DNA of 64,000 nt from Ga0077536 sp943370145 (GCA_943370145.1 CALRPY020000003.1:1-64000), one strand, 5' to 3'; shown: positions 18,454 to 27,690, numbered from the stretch's first letter. The notes: a model not told the origin generated them from the letters alone. Numbers and translations are program-made.

Positions 18454-20583
18454 ATGGCACTCAGCTCACCCGGCATCGGCTCCGGGCTAGACGTCCAGGG
18501 CATCGTCCAGAAACTGATGAGCATCGAGCGCCAGCCGCTCGCGAAGCTCGATGCGCGCGTCGGCGAAATCAAGGCGCAGATCAGTGCCTACGGCACGCTG
18601 AAGGGGGCGGTATCGACCTTCCGTGACGCGGTTGGCGCGCTGGCCGAGCCCGAGAAATTCAAGGCGAACGCGGCGCAGTCCTCGGACCCGAAAGTGCTGA
18701 GCGCCAGCGCCGGCAGCGAAGCCGCGCGCGGCAGCTACCAGATTGAGGTCAAGCGCCTCGCGGAAGCCCACCGCCTGGCGACCGAGCAGGCCCAGGCCAG
18801 CGCGACGGAGGCTGCCGTCGGCCTCGGCTCGACGCTCACGCTGTCGGTCGGCGGGGCTGCCTTCCAGGTCGACATCGCGGGCAAAAGCCTCAACGAAATC
18901 CGCGACGCGATCAACGGCGCCGCCGGCAACACCGGCGTCACGGCTTCGGTGTTCCGCGCCGATGACGGCTACCGGCTGATGCTCCAGTCCAACCGGACGG
19001 GCAGCGCGGGATTCATCGCGGTGGTGGACGGGACCGGCGCGGCAGCGCCCTTCCGCACGCTGAACGCAGACCGCGACGGCCAGGGTGCGGCACCGGTCGT
19101 CACGCGGCTACTCGGCAACAACTGGACGCCCGGCGACGAGCCGCCCGAAGTCCGCAACGGCATCGCCGCCGGGGCCTTGACCGTGAACGGGATCGCGATC
19201 GACGCGGTCGGCGCGGGCGCGAACAGCGACGATATCGTCAACGAACTGTTGACGCGCATCAACGAGAAGACGGCCATGCACGGCGTCACCGCAACGGCGC
19301 TCACGCTTGCGAACGGCCAGCGCCGCATCGAACTGAGCCACGCCGAAGGCGGCGCGATCGAGGTGAAGGCCGACGGACTCGTCGACGGCGGCATCGCCAC
19401 GTTCTTCCTGAACGGCACCACCAGCACACCGGCCGGTGGCCAGCCCGATGTGGCCAGCTTTGCGGGGACCCCGCTGCCGGCCGCCCAGGCCGTGCTCGTA
19501 CCCTCCGGCCCGCCGCTCGGTCACCCGACCGGCGTGCTCGCGGCCGGTTCGCTCGAGATCAACGGTATTGCGATCGGCGCTGCCGACTTCACCGCCGATT
19601 TGACGGTGGGCGGGATGATGACTGCGCTGACTGCGGCCATCAACGCGAAAACGGCCGATCACCTCGTCGAAGCCAGCATCGACAAGGACGGCGACCAGTG
19701 GACGCTGCGCCTCGACAGCATCCTCGGCAAGCCCTTCGATTTCACGGTCTACCCGGATATCGACGACTGGACCACCGGCTTCTTCTATCCAGCTTTCGTG
19801 CCGAACGGCTATACCCAGACGGTCGAGGCCGTGACGCCGCCGCCACAGGTGCCGGTCCCCGTGTTCACTGCTGCCGATCTCGACGCCGAACTCGAACTCG
19901 AGGGCCGCTTCACGGTGACGCGCTCGAGCAACACGCTGAGCGACGTCATCGAGCATGTGACGCTCAACCTGACCGGCATCGGTGAAACCACGTTGACGGT
20001 CGATCGCGATCTTGCATCCGTGCAGTCCTCCGCACAGGCGATCGCGAAATCCTACTCCGAGCTCGTCGCGACCCTCGGCCGCCTCGGCGGCACGGCGCTG
20101 CGCGGCGAACGCTCCACGCTCGGCGGCGTCGAACGCGAGCTGCGGGCGGTGCTGAACACCCGCGTAAACGTCGATTCCGACTTTTCGAATGCCTTCGAAA
20201 CCGGCTTCAGCACGCAGAAGAATGGCGCGCTGAGTCTCGACACGACGACCTTCGGCAAGGCCCTGGCGCAGGACTACGCAGGACTCGCGCGACTCTTCGC
20301 CGACCCCGACCAGGGTATCGCGAAGCGCCTGTTCGAGCTCGCGGACAGCTATCTCGACACCGGCGCCCTGCTCGACGGCCGCAACACCGGGCTCTCCCGC
20401 CAGGTGCGCGAGGCCGAAGTCCGGCGGGCCGCCATGGAGCAGCGGCTCAAAATCGTCGAGGAGCGGCTCCTGAAGCAGTACAACACCCTCGACCTGGTGG
20501 TGAGCCGGCTGCAGGGCACGAATGCGGCGCTGGGCTCGCAGCTCGAGGCGATCACGGGCTTCTACCGCTCGAACTCGCCCTAG
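18454..20583 (+). CDS. fliD: Flagellar filament cap protein, enlarged paralogue (FliD1)
   Basis: 709 aa, against 456 aa for the neighbour. The FliD N-domain (SSPGIGSGLDVQGIVQKLMS) and C-domain (LDLVVSRLQGTNAALGSQLE) are normal. Relative to FliD2 there is one block of about 250 extra residues between NADRD (~205) and FTAADLDAELELEGRF (~471). The block holds two hook-IN-like modules: AAGALTVNGIAIDAVGAGAN...INEKTAMHGVTATAL (~238-325) and AAGSLEINGIAIGAADF...INAKTADHLVEASI (~363-435), plus a Pro-rich linker. FliD caps the growing filament and folds flagellin subunits. The insert resembles the module in both flagellins. No fliS follows. Confidence 0.93.
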   Translation: MALSSPGIGSGLDVQGIVQKLMSIERQPLAKLDARVGEIKAQISAYGTLKGAVSTFRDAVGALAEPEKFKANAAQSSDPKVLSASAGSEAARGSYQIEVKRLAEAHRLATEQAQASATEAAVGLGSTLTLSVGGAAFQVDIAGKSLNEIRDAINGAAGNTGVTASVFRADDGYRLMLQSNRTGSAGFIAVVDGTGAAAPFRTLNADRDGQGAAPVVTRLLGNNWTPGDEPPEVRNGIAAGALTVNGIAIDAVGAGANSDDIVNELLTRINEKTAMHGVTATALTLANGQRRIELSHAEGGAIEVKADGLVDGGIATFFLNGTTSTPAGGQPDVASFAGTPLPAAQAVLVPSGPPLGHPTGVLAAGSLEINGIAIGAADFTADLTVGGMMTALTAAINAKTADHLVEASIDKDGDQWTLRLDSILGKPFDFTVYPDIDDWTTGFFYPAFVPNGYTQTVEAVTPPPQVPVPVFTAADLDAELELEGRFTVTRSSNTLSDVIEHVTLNLTGIGETTLTVDRDLASVQSSAQAIAKSYSELVATLGRLGGTALRGERSTLGGVERELRAVLNTRVNVDSDFSNAFETGFSTQKNGALSLDTTTFGKALAQDYAGLARLFADPDQGIAKRLFELADSYLDTGALLDGRNTGLSRQVREAEVRRAAMEQRLKIVEERLLKQYNTLDLVVSRLQGTNAALGSQLEAITGFYRSNSP

Positions 20584-20604
20584 TGGCGCTCCCCGGGCGG
20601 ACCC

Positions 20605-20631
20605 TAAAGACCGGACACGCGCGGCCGATAT
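20605..20631 (+). promoter_or_regulatory. FliA (sigma-28) promoter of fliD2
   Basis: TAAAGACC (20605-20612), 11 nt, GCCGATAT (20624-20631): seven of eight bases match the sigma-28 -10 element and the spacing is exact. The fliD2 ATG is at 20659 with AGAGGAA before it. Confidence 0.88.
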
Positions 20632-20658
20632 GCTCGCCGTACACCAGAGGAATCGGCA

Positions 20659-22029
20659 ATGGCGCTCAGTTCACCAGGCATCGGCTCAGGTCTCGACGTC
20701 CAGGGCATCGTCCAGAAATTGATGGCGATCGAGCAGCAGCCGCTCTCAAAGATCAGCGCGCGCGTGGTCGAACTGAAGTCCCAGGTCAGCGCGTACGGCT
20801 CGCTGAAGGGGGCCGTGTCGAGCTTCCGCGACTCGCTCGAAAAGCTGTCCGACATCAACAAGTTCAAGGCCTTTTCCGCGACTTCCTCCGACACCGCCGT
20901 GCTTACCGGCACCGCGTCGACGGAAGCCGCCCGCGGCACCTACAGCCTCGAAGTGCTGCGGCTCGCGGAGAGCCACCGCATGGCGGCAGGCAGCGCATTC
21001 ACCGGCAGCGCGGACGTGGTCGGCAGCGCCGGCGATCGCATGCAGATCACGGTGGGTGGCAACAGCTTCGGGATCGACTACGGCGGCAAGAGCCTCTCGA
21101 CGATCAGGGACGAGATCAACGCGGCGAGCGACAACACCGGCGTCACCGCTTCGCTGATCCGGGACGACGTGGGCTATCGGCTGACGCTCGCGTCGAACGG
21201 GGTCGGCAGCAGTTCGTTCATCCAACTGGATTACACGAATGCCGCAACCAACATTGCGGATCCCTTTGACCTTCAGTCGCTCAACGCGGACCGTGACGCG
21301 AGCGGCGCCTTCGCCGCCGCGGACCTGAACGCCGCGGTCCGCCTCGAGGGGCAATACCTCGTCACCAGCACCTCGAACACATTGAGCGATGCCGTCCAGG
21401 GCGTGACGCTGAACCTGAAGAAGGCCGGCACCACCACTGTGACCGTTGACCGCGACACCGCGGCCGTGCAGTCTTCGGTGCAGGCTTTCGCGAAATCCTA
21501 CTCCGACCTCGTGGCGCTGATGACGAAGATGCGCGGCGAAGTGCTCAAGAGCGACACCTCCACGCTCAGCACGATGGAGAGCCAGATGCGCGCCGTGCTG
21601 AACAGCCGGGTCGAGGGGCTGGGTTCGCTGACCAACGCCTTCGAAGCGGGCCTGAGCACGCAGAAGAACGGATCGCTGACCGTCGACACCTCGATGCTGT
21701 CGAAGATCGTCACCGAGGACTTCGATGGCCTCGCCAAGCTCTTCGCCGATCCCGCGCAGGGCCTCGCCAAGCGGCTGTACGATCTCGCCGACAGCTACCT
21801 CGAAACCGGCGGCGTGCTCGACGGGCGAAGCGTCGGCCTCGAGCGCCAGGTGCGCGAATCCGAGAGCAAGAAGACCAGCGTGCAGGAGCGGCTCAAGATC
21901 GTCGAGACGCGACTGTTGAAGACCTACAACAACCTCGACCTCGTGGTGAACCGGCTGCAGGGGACGAATGCCGCGCTGACTTCGCAGCTCGACGCGATCT
22001 CTGGCTTCTACAAGGTGAATAACCGGTAA
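20659..22029 (+). CDS. fliD: Flagellar filament cap protein (FliD2)
   Basis: 456 aa, the usual size. It begins with SSPGIGSGLDVQGIVQKLMA, contains a single hook-IN-like stretch (AGDRMQITVGGNSFGIDYGG), and ends with the long coiled C-terminal helix (LVVNRLQGTNAALTSQLDA). About half the residues outside the FliD1 insert are shared with FliD1, so the pair arose by duplication. It has its own sigma-28 promoter in the 75-nt gap. Convergent with flgL; the gap holds repeat copy 4. The usual next gene, fliS (flagellin chaperone), is absent. Confidence 0.95.
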   Translation: MALSSPGIGSGLDVQGIVQKLMAIEQQPLSKISARVVELKSQVSAYGSLKGAVSSFRDSLEKLSDINKFKAFSATSSDTAVLTGTASTEAARGTYSLEVLRLAESHRMAAGSAFTGSADVVGSAGDRMQITVGGNSFGIDYGGKSLSTIRDEINAASDNTGVTASLIRDDVGYRLTLASNGVGSSSFIQLDYTNAATNIADPFDLQSLNADRDASGAFAAADLNAAVRLEGQYLVTSTSNTLSDAVQGVTLNLKKAGTTTVTVDRDTAAVQSSVQAFAKSYSDLVALMTKMRGEVLKSDTSTLSTMESQMRAVLNSRVEGLGSLTNAFEAGLSTQKNGSLTVDTSMLSKIVTEDFDGLAKLFADPAQGLAKRLYDLADSYLETGGVLDGRSVGLERQVRESESKKTSVQERLKIVETRLLKTYNNLDLVVNRLQGTNAALTSQLDAISGFYKVNNR

Positions 22030-22118
22030 TTCCCGCTTCGCCAGCCTGCGGGAGAAGGGCCTGCGCGAGTAGCGTTGCAGCCGGCACGACAGCGCCAACT
22101 GTCGCGGGCGGTGGCCGA

Positions 22119-22237
22119 GAAAAGGTGTCGGATTTCAAATCTGACACCTTTGCGCCGCTCGATGGCTATCCCAACGCCCGCCGGCAACGACGGGCGCCAG
22201 CCAGTGCGCGCAGGTTGGACTTCCTGCGCCAGCCCAA
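22119..22237 (-). repeat. Composite palindromic repeat, copy 4
   Basis: The core at 22121-22151 has one change (G22130) that breaks perfect symmetry but leaves a G-T pair in RNA. On the minus strand TTGGGCTGGCGCAGGAAGTCCAA (22237-22215) precedes the core, as TTGGGCTGACGCAGGAAGCC precedes copy 1. It sits between the convergent fliD2 and flgL genes and could end transcription from both. Nothing else is seen in 22030-22318. Confidence 0.75.
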
Positions 22238-22318
22238 GCTACCTGCCCATCTGACGCTTGCCCAACGCGATGATGTCCATCCACCCCGGGAAATATCACC
22301 GGGTCAGGCGAATGACGT

Positions 22319-23524
22319 CTAGCGCAGGAAGTTGAACAGGCTCAGGCCCTGCACCTTGACGAAGGCCTGCTGGGCCGCTTCCAGCGCCTGGCTGTGGCGG
22401 GCGAGATCGCTGATGGCCCGCACCGGGTCCACGTCCTCGAGATCCGACCTCGCCTTTTCAAGCTGGACGGACAGGTCTTCGTTGATGCTCCGCTGCGCAA
22501 ACAGCGCGTTGCCCTTGGCACCTATCGTCGCCTGCACTTCGAGCATGCGCTCGAGCGCCTGGTCGATGTCGGCGAGACCGCGATCCATGTCGAAATTGAA
22601 GCGCGCGCGCGCGGCATCGGTCGTCGGCGGGCTGCGCAGCGTCGACATCACGTTGCCCAGCGTTGCGAACACCGACTGGTTGGCGCTGGGGCCCACGAGA
22701 AATTCATCACCGGTGGCCGGTGTGCCCGTGACCGCCACCGACAGGCCGTTGAAAGAAATCGCCGCGCCAGCGACATAGGGCTGGGCGCTCAGCACGGTCG
22801 CGCCGGTCGTGTCGTTGATGACATCGAAGGTGCCGGCGGCGGTGAAGCTGATGCGGAAATCGTGCGGCTGGTAGGCGCCAGGGTTCACCAGCGTGTCGTT
22901 GACCATCTGCCCCGTGCCGGTATTGGTGGTCGGCACGTCCATGACGAAGGTGCCGTTGCCGTTGCGCACGGCCATGAACACCTCGACGCCCGAGTGCGCC
23001 TCGACCATGGTCCGCCCTTCCGCGATGCCAAGGCTGCGCACGTTCTCGTTGCCGTTGTAGACGACGTTGCCACCGGCATCGGTCGTGAACGGCAGGGTGT
23101 CTACGGCGGTGCCCGCGAAGATGTGCTCGCCGGCGGCGTTGCGCGTGTTCGCCAGTCCCTTCAATTCCTCGAGCCGCTGTCCCATTTCGCTCGCGATGAA
23201 GCCGCGGTCGGCGGGCGACAGCGAACCGTTGCGGCCCTGCACCGTGAGCTCGCGCACCCGCTGCAGCAGGTTGACCGCGCTGCTGACGGCGGTCTCCTGG
23301 TCGGACAGGCGCAGTTCGAGCAGGTCGGCATTGCGCTGGAACTGCTCGATCGCGCCAAGGCGCTCGCCGAGGCCCTGAACCTGGGCGGCGGCCGCCGGAT
23401 CGTCGGCGGCGCTCAGCAGGCGCTTGCCGGTGGAAACCTGCTGCTGGGCACGCGCGATCTGGGCCTGGCTGTCCATCATGCCGTTGAGGGCGCGGTAGAA
23501 CTGGGTCGATGTCGCAATCCGCAT
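22319..23524 (-). CDS. flgL: Flagellar hook-filament junction protein FlgL (HAP3)
   Basis: 401 aa. The N-terminus RIATSTQFYRALNGMMDSQA and heptad-rich QQQVSTGKRLLSAADDPAAA are typical of HAP3, and the C-terminus (QALEAAQQAFVKVQGLSLFN) is flagellin-like. It joins the hook, via FlgK, to the filament. It follows flgK by 2 nt, so it is co-transcribed. The middle holds a beta-rich insertion (about residues 180-300) as in other polar flagella. Confidence 0.95.
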   Translation of the reverse strand: MRIATSTQFYRALNGMMDSQAQIARAQQQVSTGKRLLSAADDPAAAAQVQGLGERLGAIEQFQRNADLLELRLSDQETAVSSAVNLLQRVRELTVQGRNGSLSPADRGFIASEMGQRLEELKGLANTRNAAGEHIFAGTAVDTLPFTTDAGGNVVYNGNENVRSLGIAEGRTMVEAHSGVEVFMAVRNGNGTFVMDVPTTNTGTGQMVNDTLVNPGAYQPHDFRISFTAAGTFDVINDTTGATVLSAQPYVAGAAISFNGLSVAVTGTPATGDEFLVGPSANQSVFATLGNVMSTLRSPPTTDAARARFNFDMDRGLADIDQALERMLEVQATIGAKGNALFAQRSINEDLSVQLEKARSDLEDVDPVRAISDLARHSQALEAAQQAFVKVQGLSLFNFLR

Positions 23525-23526
23525 AA

Positions 23527-25407
23527 TCAGCCTCGCATCGCCTGGATCAGGGCCTGGAACATCTGTTCGGCGCTCGCGATCACCTGCGCCGCGCCCTGGT
23601 AGGACTGTTGATAACGGACGAGATTGGCCGCTTCTTCATCGAGATTCACGCCGGCCACCGCATCGCGCGCCGCCTCGGCGTTGTCGAGCTGCACGCGCAG
23701 CGCGTCACGGCTGATCTGGGCCTGCTGGGTCTGCGCCGCCACCTTGCCCAGCAACTGGCCGAATGCGTCCTGGTAGGTCGCGGTGTTGCCGTCGAGGATC
23801 TCGGTCGACCGCAAGCCGAACAGCGCGAGCCCGTTCGCATTGTCACCGCGTCCGTTGGTGTTCGCCTGCACGCTGAAGCTGTCGCCCGCGACCGGCGCAC
23901 CCGTGATCTGCACGCGCCAGCCGTTGACATCGATGTTGCCACCGCTGGTGTACGGGATCAGCGGGCCGGCGCCGTTGATCTGGTAGGTCGTCGGCGGATC
24001 GTTGAAGACGATTTGCGTGGCGGTCTGCAGCGCGGCGTTCGCCGCGTTGAGGACCGTCGGCGCGGACACCTTGGCCGCGCTGGTGTTGTTCAGGTTGGCG
24101 GCACTCTTGACTGGGTTCGCAATGGCCAGGCGCTGCGGGTCCGTGATGGCCACCGACATGCCTCGGGCCACGGACTTCGTCGGCTGGATCAGGTAGCGGT
24201 CGCCGGCGGCGGGCGCCGCGCCCGGGGTGATGATCATGCCGTCGACGCTGAACGGGCCGGCGCCCGAGAGGGTCTGCGTCGTGCCGGTGTCGAGTCGCTC
24301 GAGGATGAAGTCGGTGCCGTTGTGGCTCAGCGCGTAGTCGGAGGTCGTCAGGTTCGCGAGACTGGCCGAATCCAGCGCGACGGTCAGCGTCCCGGTGTTG
24401 CCGGCTGCGGCGTTGACCGTTGCCTCGCCACGGTTGAACAGCGCGCCGCCCAGCGTCCCCTGCAGATCGAGACCCGCACGGTGCTGTGTGTTGTAGGTGT
24501 CAGCCACCACGGTCGCGAGCCGTCCGATGGCGTTGCGCGCGGGGTCCAGCACCTGTTCGCGGAACTCGAGGATGCCACCCAGCTCTCCACCGGTCATCGA
24601 CTCCGTGATCTGCACCGGGTTGCCGCCCTTGACGACCACGATCTCGGTGCGCGACCCGTCGAGCGCATTCGCCGCCACCTCGAGCTTCACCGTATTGGGT
24701 CCGTTGACGAGCAGCTGCCCGCCGCCTGCGAACACGTTTATCGAGCCGTCGTCCTGCACGTTGGCGGTGATGCTGACGAGCTGCGACATCTGCTTCAACA
24801 GCGCGTCGCGCTTGTCGAGCAGATCGTTCGGCGCCGCACCCTGCCCGATGCCGGTCGCCCGCACGATGTCCTGGTTGAGGCTCGCCACCGCGCTCGCCAG
24901 CGAATTCACGGAGTTGACCTTGGCGGCGAGGTCCTTGTTCAGGTCCCTGGCCATCTGCGAAAGGCGGCCATCGAGATCCTGGAAGCGGTTCGTCAGGTTG
25001 CCGGCGGCGCTCAGCAGTACCTGGCGCGCGGGGATCGACGACGGGTCGTTGTTGACGTCCTGCACGGCGGAGAAATAACGCTCCATCGCCGGCGAGAAGC
25101 TGCCTTCGCTGAGGAGCGTATCGACCTGGCCGGCCAGGTTCGTGAAGGCCGACGCCCGGGCTTCGGACGACGCCGACAGGCGCAGGCTCTGGGTCAGGAA
25201 CTCGTTGCTGATGCGCGCAATGCCGGCGATGTCGACGCCCTTGCCCGAAAAGCCCGACCCGAGGAACTGCGGCGTACGGCTTTCCAGCGTCACACGCTGC
25301 CGGCTGTAGCCCTCGGTGTTCGCGTTCGAGATGTTGTGCCCGGTCGTCGTCAGCATCCGGCTGTTGGCATTGAGTGCCGAGATACCGACTGAAAAGAGTT
25401 CTGCCAT
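23527..25407 (-). CDS. flgK: Flagellar hook-associated protein FlgK (HAP1)
   Basis: 626 aa. N-terminal rod/hook motif LNANSRMLTTTGHNISNANT with EGYSRQRV follows, and the C-terminal D0 helix contains GVNLDEEAANLVRYQQSYQG, a HAP1 signature. The central part is a large variable domain. It starts 12 nt after flgJ on the same strand. No separate sigma-28 promoter is visible, so it probably reads from the sigma-54 promoter before flgJ. Confidence 0.95.
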   Translation of the reverse strand: MAELFSVGISALNANSRMLTTTGHNISNANTEGYSRQRVTLESRTPQFLGSGFSGKGVDIAGIARISNEFLTQSLRLSASSEARASAFTNLAGQVDTLLSEGSFSPAMERYFSAVQDVNNDPSSIPARQVLLSAAGNLTNRFQDLDGRLSQMARDLNKDLAAKVNSVNSLASAVASLNQDIVRATGIGQGAAPNDLLDKRDALLKQMSQLVSITANVQDDGSINVFAGGGQLLVNGPNTVKLEVAANALDGSRTEIVVVKGGNPVQITESMTGGELGGILEFREQVLDPARNAIGRLATVVADTYNTQHRAGLDLQGTLGGALFNRGEATVNAAAGNTGTLTVALDSASLANLTTSDYALSHNGTDFILERLDTGTTQTLSGAGPFSVDGMIITPGAAPAAGDRYLIQPTKSVARGMSVAITDPQRLAIANPVKSAANLNNTSAAKVSAPTVLNAANAALQTATQIVFNDPPTTYQINGAGPLIPYTSGGNIDVNGWRVQITGAPVAGDSFSVQANTNGRGDNANGLALFGLRSTEILDGNTATYQDAFGQLLGKVAAQTQQAQISRDALRVQLDNAEAARDAVAGVNLDEEAANLVRYQQSYQGAAQVIASAEQMFQALIQAMRG

Positions 25408-25419
25408 CGCTGCCGCTCC

Positions 25420-26370
25420 TTAGCCCCGGTCCGGTGTCGTGCCGGCAATCCGGCCGTGAATCTGGAGAATCTTCTGCGCGTAGGCGGGATCCGTCGCGTA
25501 GCCGGCGCGCTGCAGTTCCTGCACGTAGGCTCGCGGGTCGGCAGCCCGCTCCAGCGCGCGCTGGTAGCGCGGGTTCTGCTGGATGAAATCGACGTAGTCG
25601 TCGAAGGCCTCGCCGACGTCGTTGTAGGCGCGGAATGCCGCGCTGACCCTGACCGGCTTGCCGCCGAACACTTCCATGGTGCGCTGGGTGACCGTGCGGC
25701 CTTCCCAGGACGGGTCTGCCTTGATCGAGAACAGGTTGTTCGAGCCGCCGCCCACGACATGTTTGCCCCAACCTGTCTCGAGCGCGGCCTGCGCCATCAG
25801 GATCTCGGGGCTGGTGCCGAGCCTCTGCGCGGCGCGCTCCGCATGATCGCGCACGCTGGAGACGAAACGCTGCTGGTTGCCGCCCATGTCGGGCCCCCTG
25901 AGGGGCACGGCGAAGGCGCTGGTCGGCCTTGACCAGCGCGTGATGTCGACCACGGCATCGGCATCGTCGGCCGCGGGTTCGGCCTGGGGCACGTAGGGCT
26001 CGGCGCGCGCCGGGAACGCACGGCGGGCCGGGAGTTCGAGCGACCGTTCGCCGTCATCATTGGCCGCGGCCTGCGCGGGCGCGAGCTGTTCGCGCAGCGC
26101 GGCGGCAAAGCCCAGCTCGCCCTGCTCCGCCATGGTCAGCGCGACCTGGCTGTCGAACATCTCGTTGTAGAAGCGCATCTCGTGGCTGTCGAACATGCCG
26201 CCCTCGGGCGTCGCGTCGCGCGCCGCCTTCAGCATCATCTGCACGAACAGCGCTTCGAACTCGCGCGACACCTGCTGCATCGCGGCGTCCGGATCCTGCT
26301 TCGCCGCGGCGCGCAGCGTCCCGAGCCGGTTGATGTCCGTGTAAGGATTCAACGTTGCCGTCGTACCCAT
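25420..26370 (-). CDS. flgJ: Rod-capping and peptidoglycan hydrolase protein FlgJ
   Basis: 316 aa with both domains. The N-terminal rod-binding part contains REFEALFVQMMLKAARD and EMFDSQVALTMAEQGELGFA. The C-terminal N-acetylglucosaminidase part contains SPEILMAQAALETGWGKHVV (catalytic Glu) with SNNLFSIKAD, and a downstream YNDVGEAFDDYVDFIQ. It opens a path through peptidoglycan for the rod in the periplasm. The gene is separated from flgI by a 210-nt gap that contains a sigma-54 promoter and a long hairpin, so flgJ-flgK-flgL form a separately controlled unit. Confidence 0.95.
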   Translation of the reverse strand: MGTTATLNPYTDINRLGTLRAAAKQDPDAAMQQVSREFEALFVQMMLKAARDATPEGGMFDSHEMRFYNEMFDSQVALTMAEQGELGFAAALREQLAPAQAAANDDGERSLELPARRAFPARAEPYVPQAEPAADDADAVVDITRWSRPTSAFAVPLRGPDMGGNQQRFVSSVRDHAERAAQRLGTSPEILMAQAALETGWGKHVVGGGSNNLFSIKADPSWEGRTVTQRTMEVFGGKPVRVSAAFRAYNDVGEAFDDYVDFIQQNPRYQRALERAADPRAYVQELQRAGYATDPAYAQKILQIHGRIAGTTPDRG

Positions 26371-26406
26371 GCGTGCATGCGCTCAATGATGGTGTCGGGT
26401 TGAACA

Positions 26407-26424
26407 ATGCACAGGTGGTGCCAA
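26407..26424 (-). promoter_or_regulatory. Sigma-54 promoter of flgJ-flgK-flgL
   Basis: Read on the minus strand, TTGGCACCACCTGTGCAT (26424 to 26407) has GG and GC exactly 10 nt apart and TGGCAC at -24. Transcription would start near 26397, 27 nt before the flgJ ATG. Confidence 0.75.
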
Positions 26425-26506
26425 CGCCTGATGCGTGACGTGATGCGCGTTTCTGGCGGGAATTTGCGGGATTCCAGGGCGACATCCGCGGCCGGAGGCG
26501 GCCGCG

Positions 26507-26544
26507 CCTTGCCACCGCGGCAAACCCTTGCCGCGGTGGCAAGG
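26507..26544. repeat. Perfect 17-bp hairpin between flgI and flgJ
   Basis: CCTTGCCACCGCGGCAA, loop ACCC, then TTGCCGCGGTGGCAAGG. It lies 37 nt past the flgI ATG-distal neighbour gap, i.e. upstream of flgI's stop side in the flgJ-flgI gap, and 83 nt upstream of the flgJ sigma-54 promoter. Its centre contains GGCAAACCCTTGCC, a GGCAA-N4-TTGCC palindrome repeated before flgB. It could be an activator site. Confidence 0.7.
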
Positions 26545-26580
26545 GCCTGGCGGGGCCGCCGGGCGGCGGCCCCTTCGGCG

Positions 26581-27690
26581 TCAGATGACGATGAGCTCGG
26601 CGCGGAGCGCGCCGGCTTCCTTGAGGGCTTCGAGGATCGCGACCAGATCGCCCGGCGCGGCGCCGACCTGGTTGACCGCCTCGACGATGTCGTTGAGCGA
26701 TACGCCAGGGTCGAACAGGAACATCTTGTTCTTTTCTTCCCGGACGTCGATCTGTGAATTCGGCACCACCGCCGTCTGGCCGCCGGACAGCGGCCCGGGC
26801 TGGCTGACGATGGGGTCGTTGGAAATCGTCACCGTCAGGCTGCCGTGGGTGACGGCGGCCGCCGACACGTGCACGTTCTGGCCGATGACGACCGTGCCCG
26901 TGCGCGAATTGACGATCACCTTCGCCGACGCTTCGCCGGGCGAGAGTTCGATGTTCTCGACGATCGCCATGAACGAAGTCCGCTGCGCCGGGTCGGCCGG
27001 CGAGCTGACCTGGACGGAGGAACCGTCAACGGCCTGCGCGGATCCCGGGCCGAGCACCTTGTCGATGGCCTGCGCCATGCGGGTTGCGGTCGTGAAATCC
27101 GTGCGGTGCAGGTTCAGCGTCAGGGCCGCTTCGGTCAGGAAGGGCGAGATGACCTCGCGCTCCACGGTCGCACCGTTCGGGACGCGACCGACGCTCGGCA
27201 CGTTGACGGACACGCTGGAGCCGTCCTTGGTTTCGGCGCCGAAGCCACCGACGACGAGGTTGCCCTGCGCCATCGCGTACACCGAGCCGTCGGCGCCTTT
27301 CAATGGCGTCATGATGAGGCTGCCGCCGCGCAGGCTCTTCGCGTTCCCCATGGACGACACCGTCACGTCAATGGTCTTGCCAGGCTTCGCGAACGGCGGC
27401 AGCGTGGCGGTCACCATCACCGCGGCAACGTTCTTCAGCTGCGGATTCGCATTCTCCGGCGTGGTGATCCCCATCTGCAGCAGCATGTTGCGGATGCTCT
27501 GGATCGTGAACGGCGTCTGCGAGGTCTGGTCGCCGGTGCCATCGAGGCCGACCACGAGGCCGTAGCCCACGAGCTGGTTCTCGCGCACGCCGGCGACGGT
27601 CGCCAGATCCTTGATGCGTTCGGCCCAGGCGGCGCACGGCAGCGCGCAGGCGAGGACAAGGGCCAGCAGCCAGGTGATGAATCGATGCAT
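26581..27690 (-). CDS. flgI: Flagellar P-ring protein FlgI
   Basis: 369 aa with an N-terminal signal peptide (FITWLLALVLACALPCAAWA) for Sec export. The mature start ERIKDLATVAGVRENQLVGY and GLVVGLDGTGDQT are family hallmarks, and it ends with LKEAGALRAELIVI. FlgI forms the periplasmic ring around the rod in peptidoglycan. The start ATG at 27690 is set by the signal peptide; open sequence further upstream belongs to flgH in another frame. It begins 11 nt after flgH. Confidence 0.97.
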   Translation of the reverse strand: MHRFITWLLALVLACALPCAAWAERIKDLATVAGVRENQLVGYGLVVGLDGTGDQTSQTPFTIQSIRNMLLQMGITTPENANPQLKNVAAVMVTATLPPFAKPGKTIDVTVSSMGNAKSLRGGSLIMTPLKGADGSVYAMAQGNLVVGGFGAETKDGSSVSVNVPSVGRVPNGATVEREVISPFLTEAALTLNLHRTDFTTATRMAQAIDKVLGPGSAQAVDGSSVQVSSPADPAQRTSFMAIVENIELSPGEASAKVIVNSRTGTVVIGQNVHVSAAAVTHGSLTVTISNDPIVSQPGPLSGGQTAVVPNSQIDVREEKNKMFLFDPGVSLNDIVEAVNQVGAAPGDLVAILEALKEAGALRAELIVI

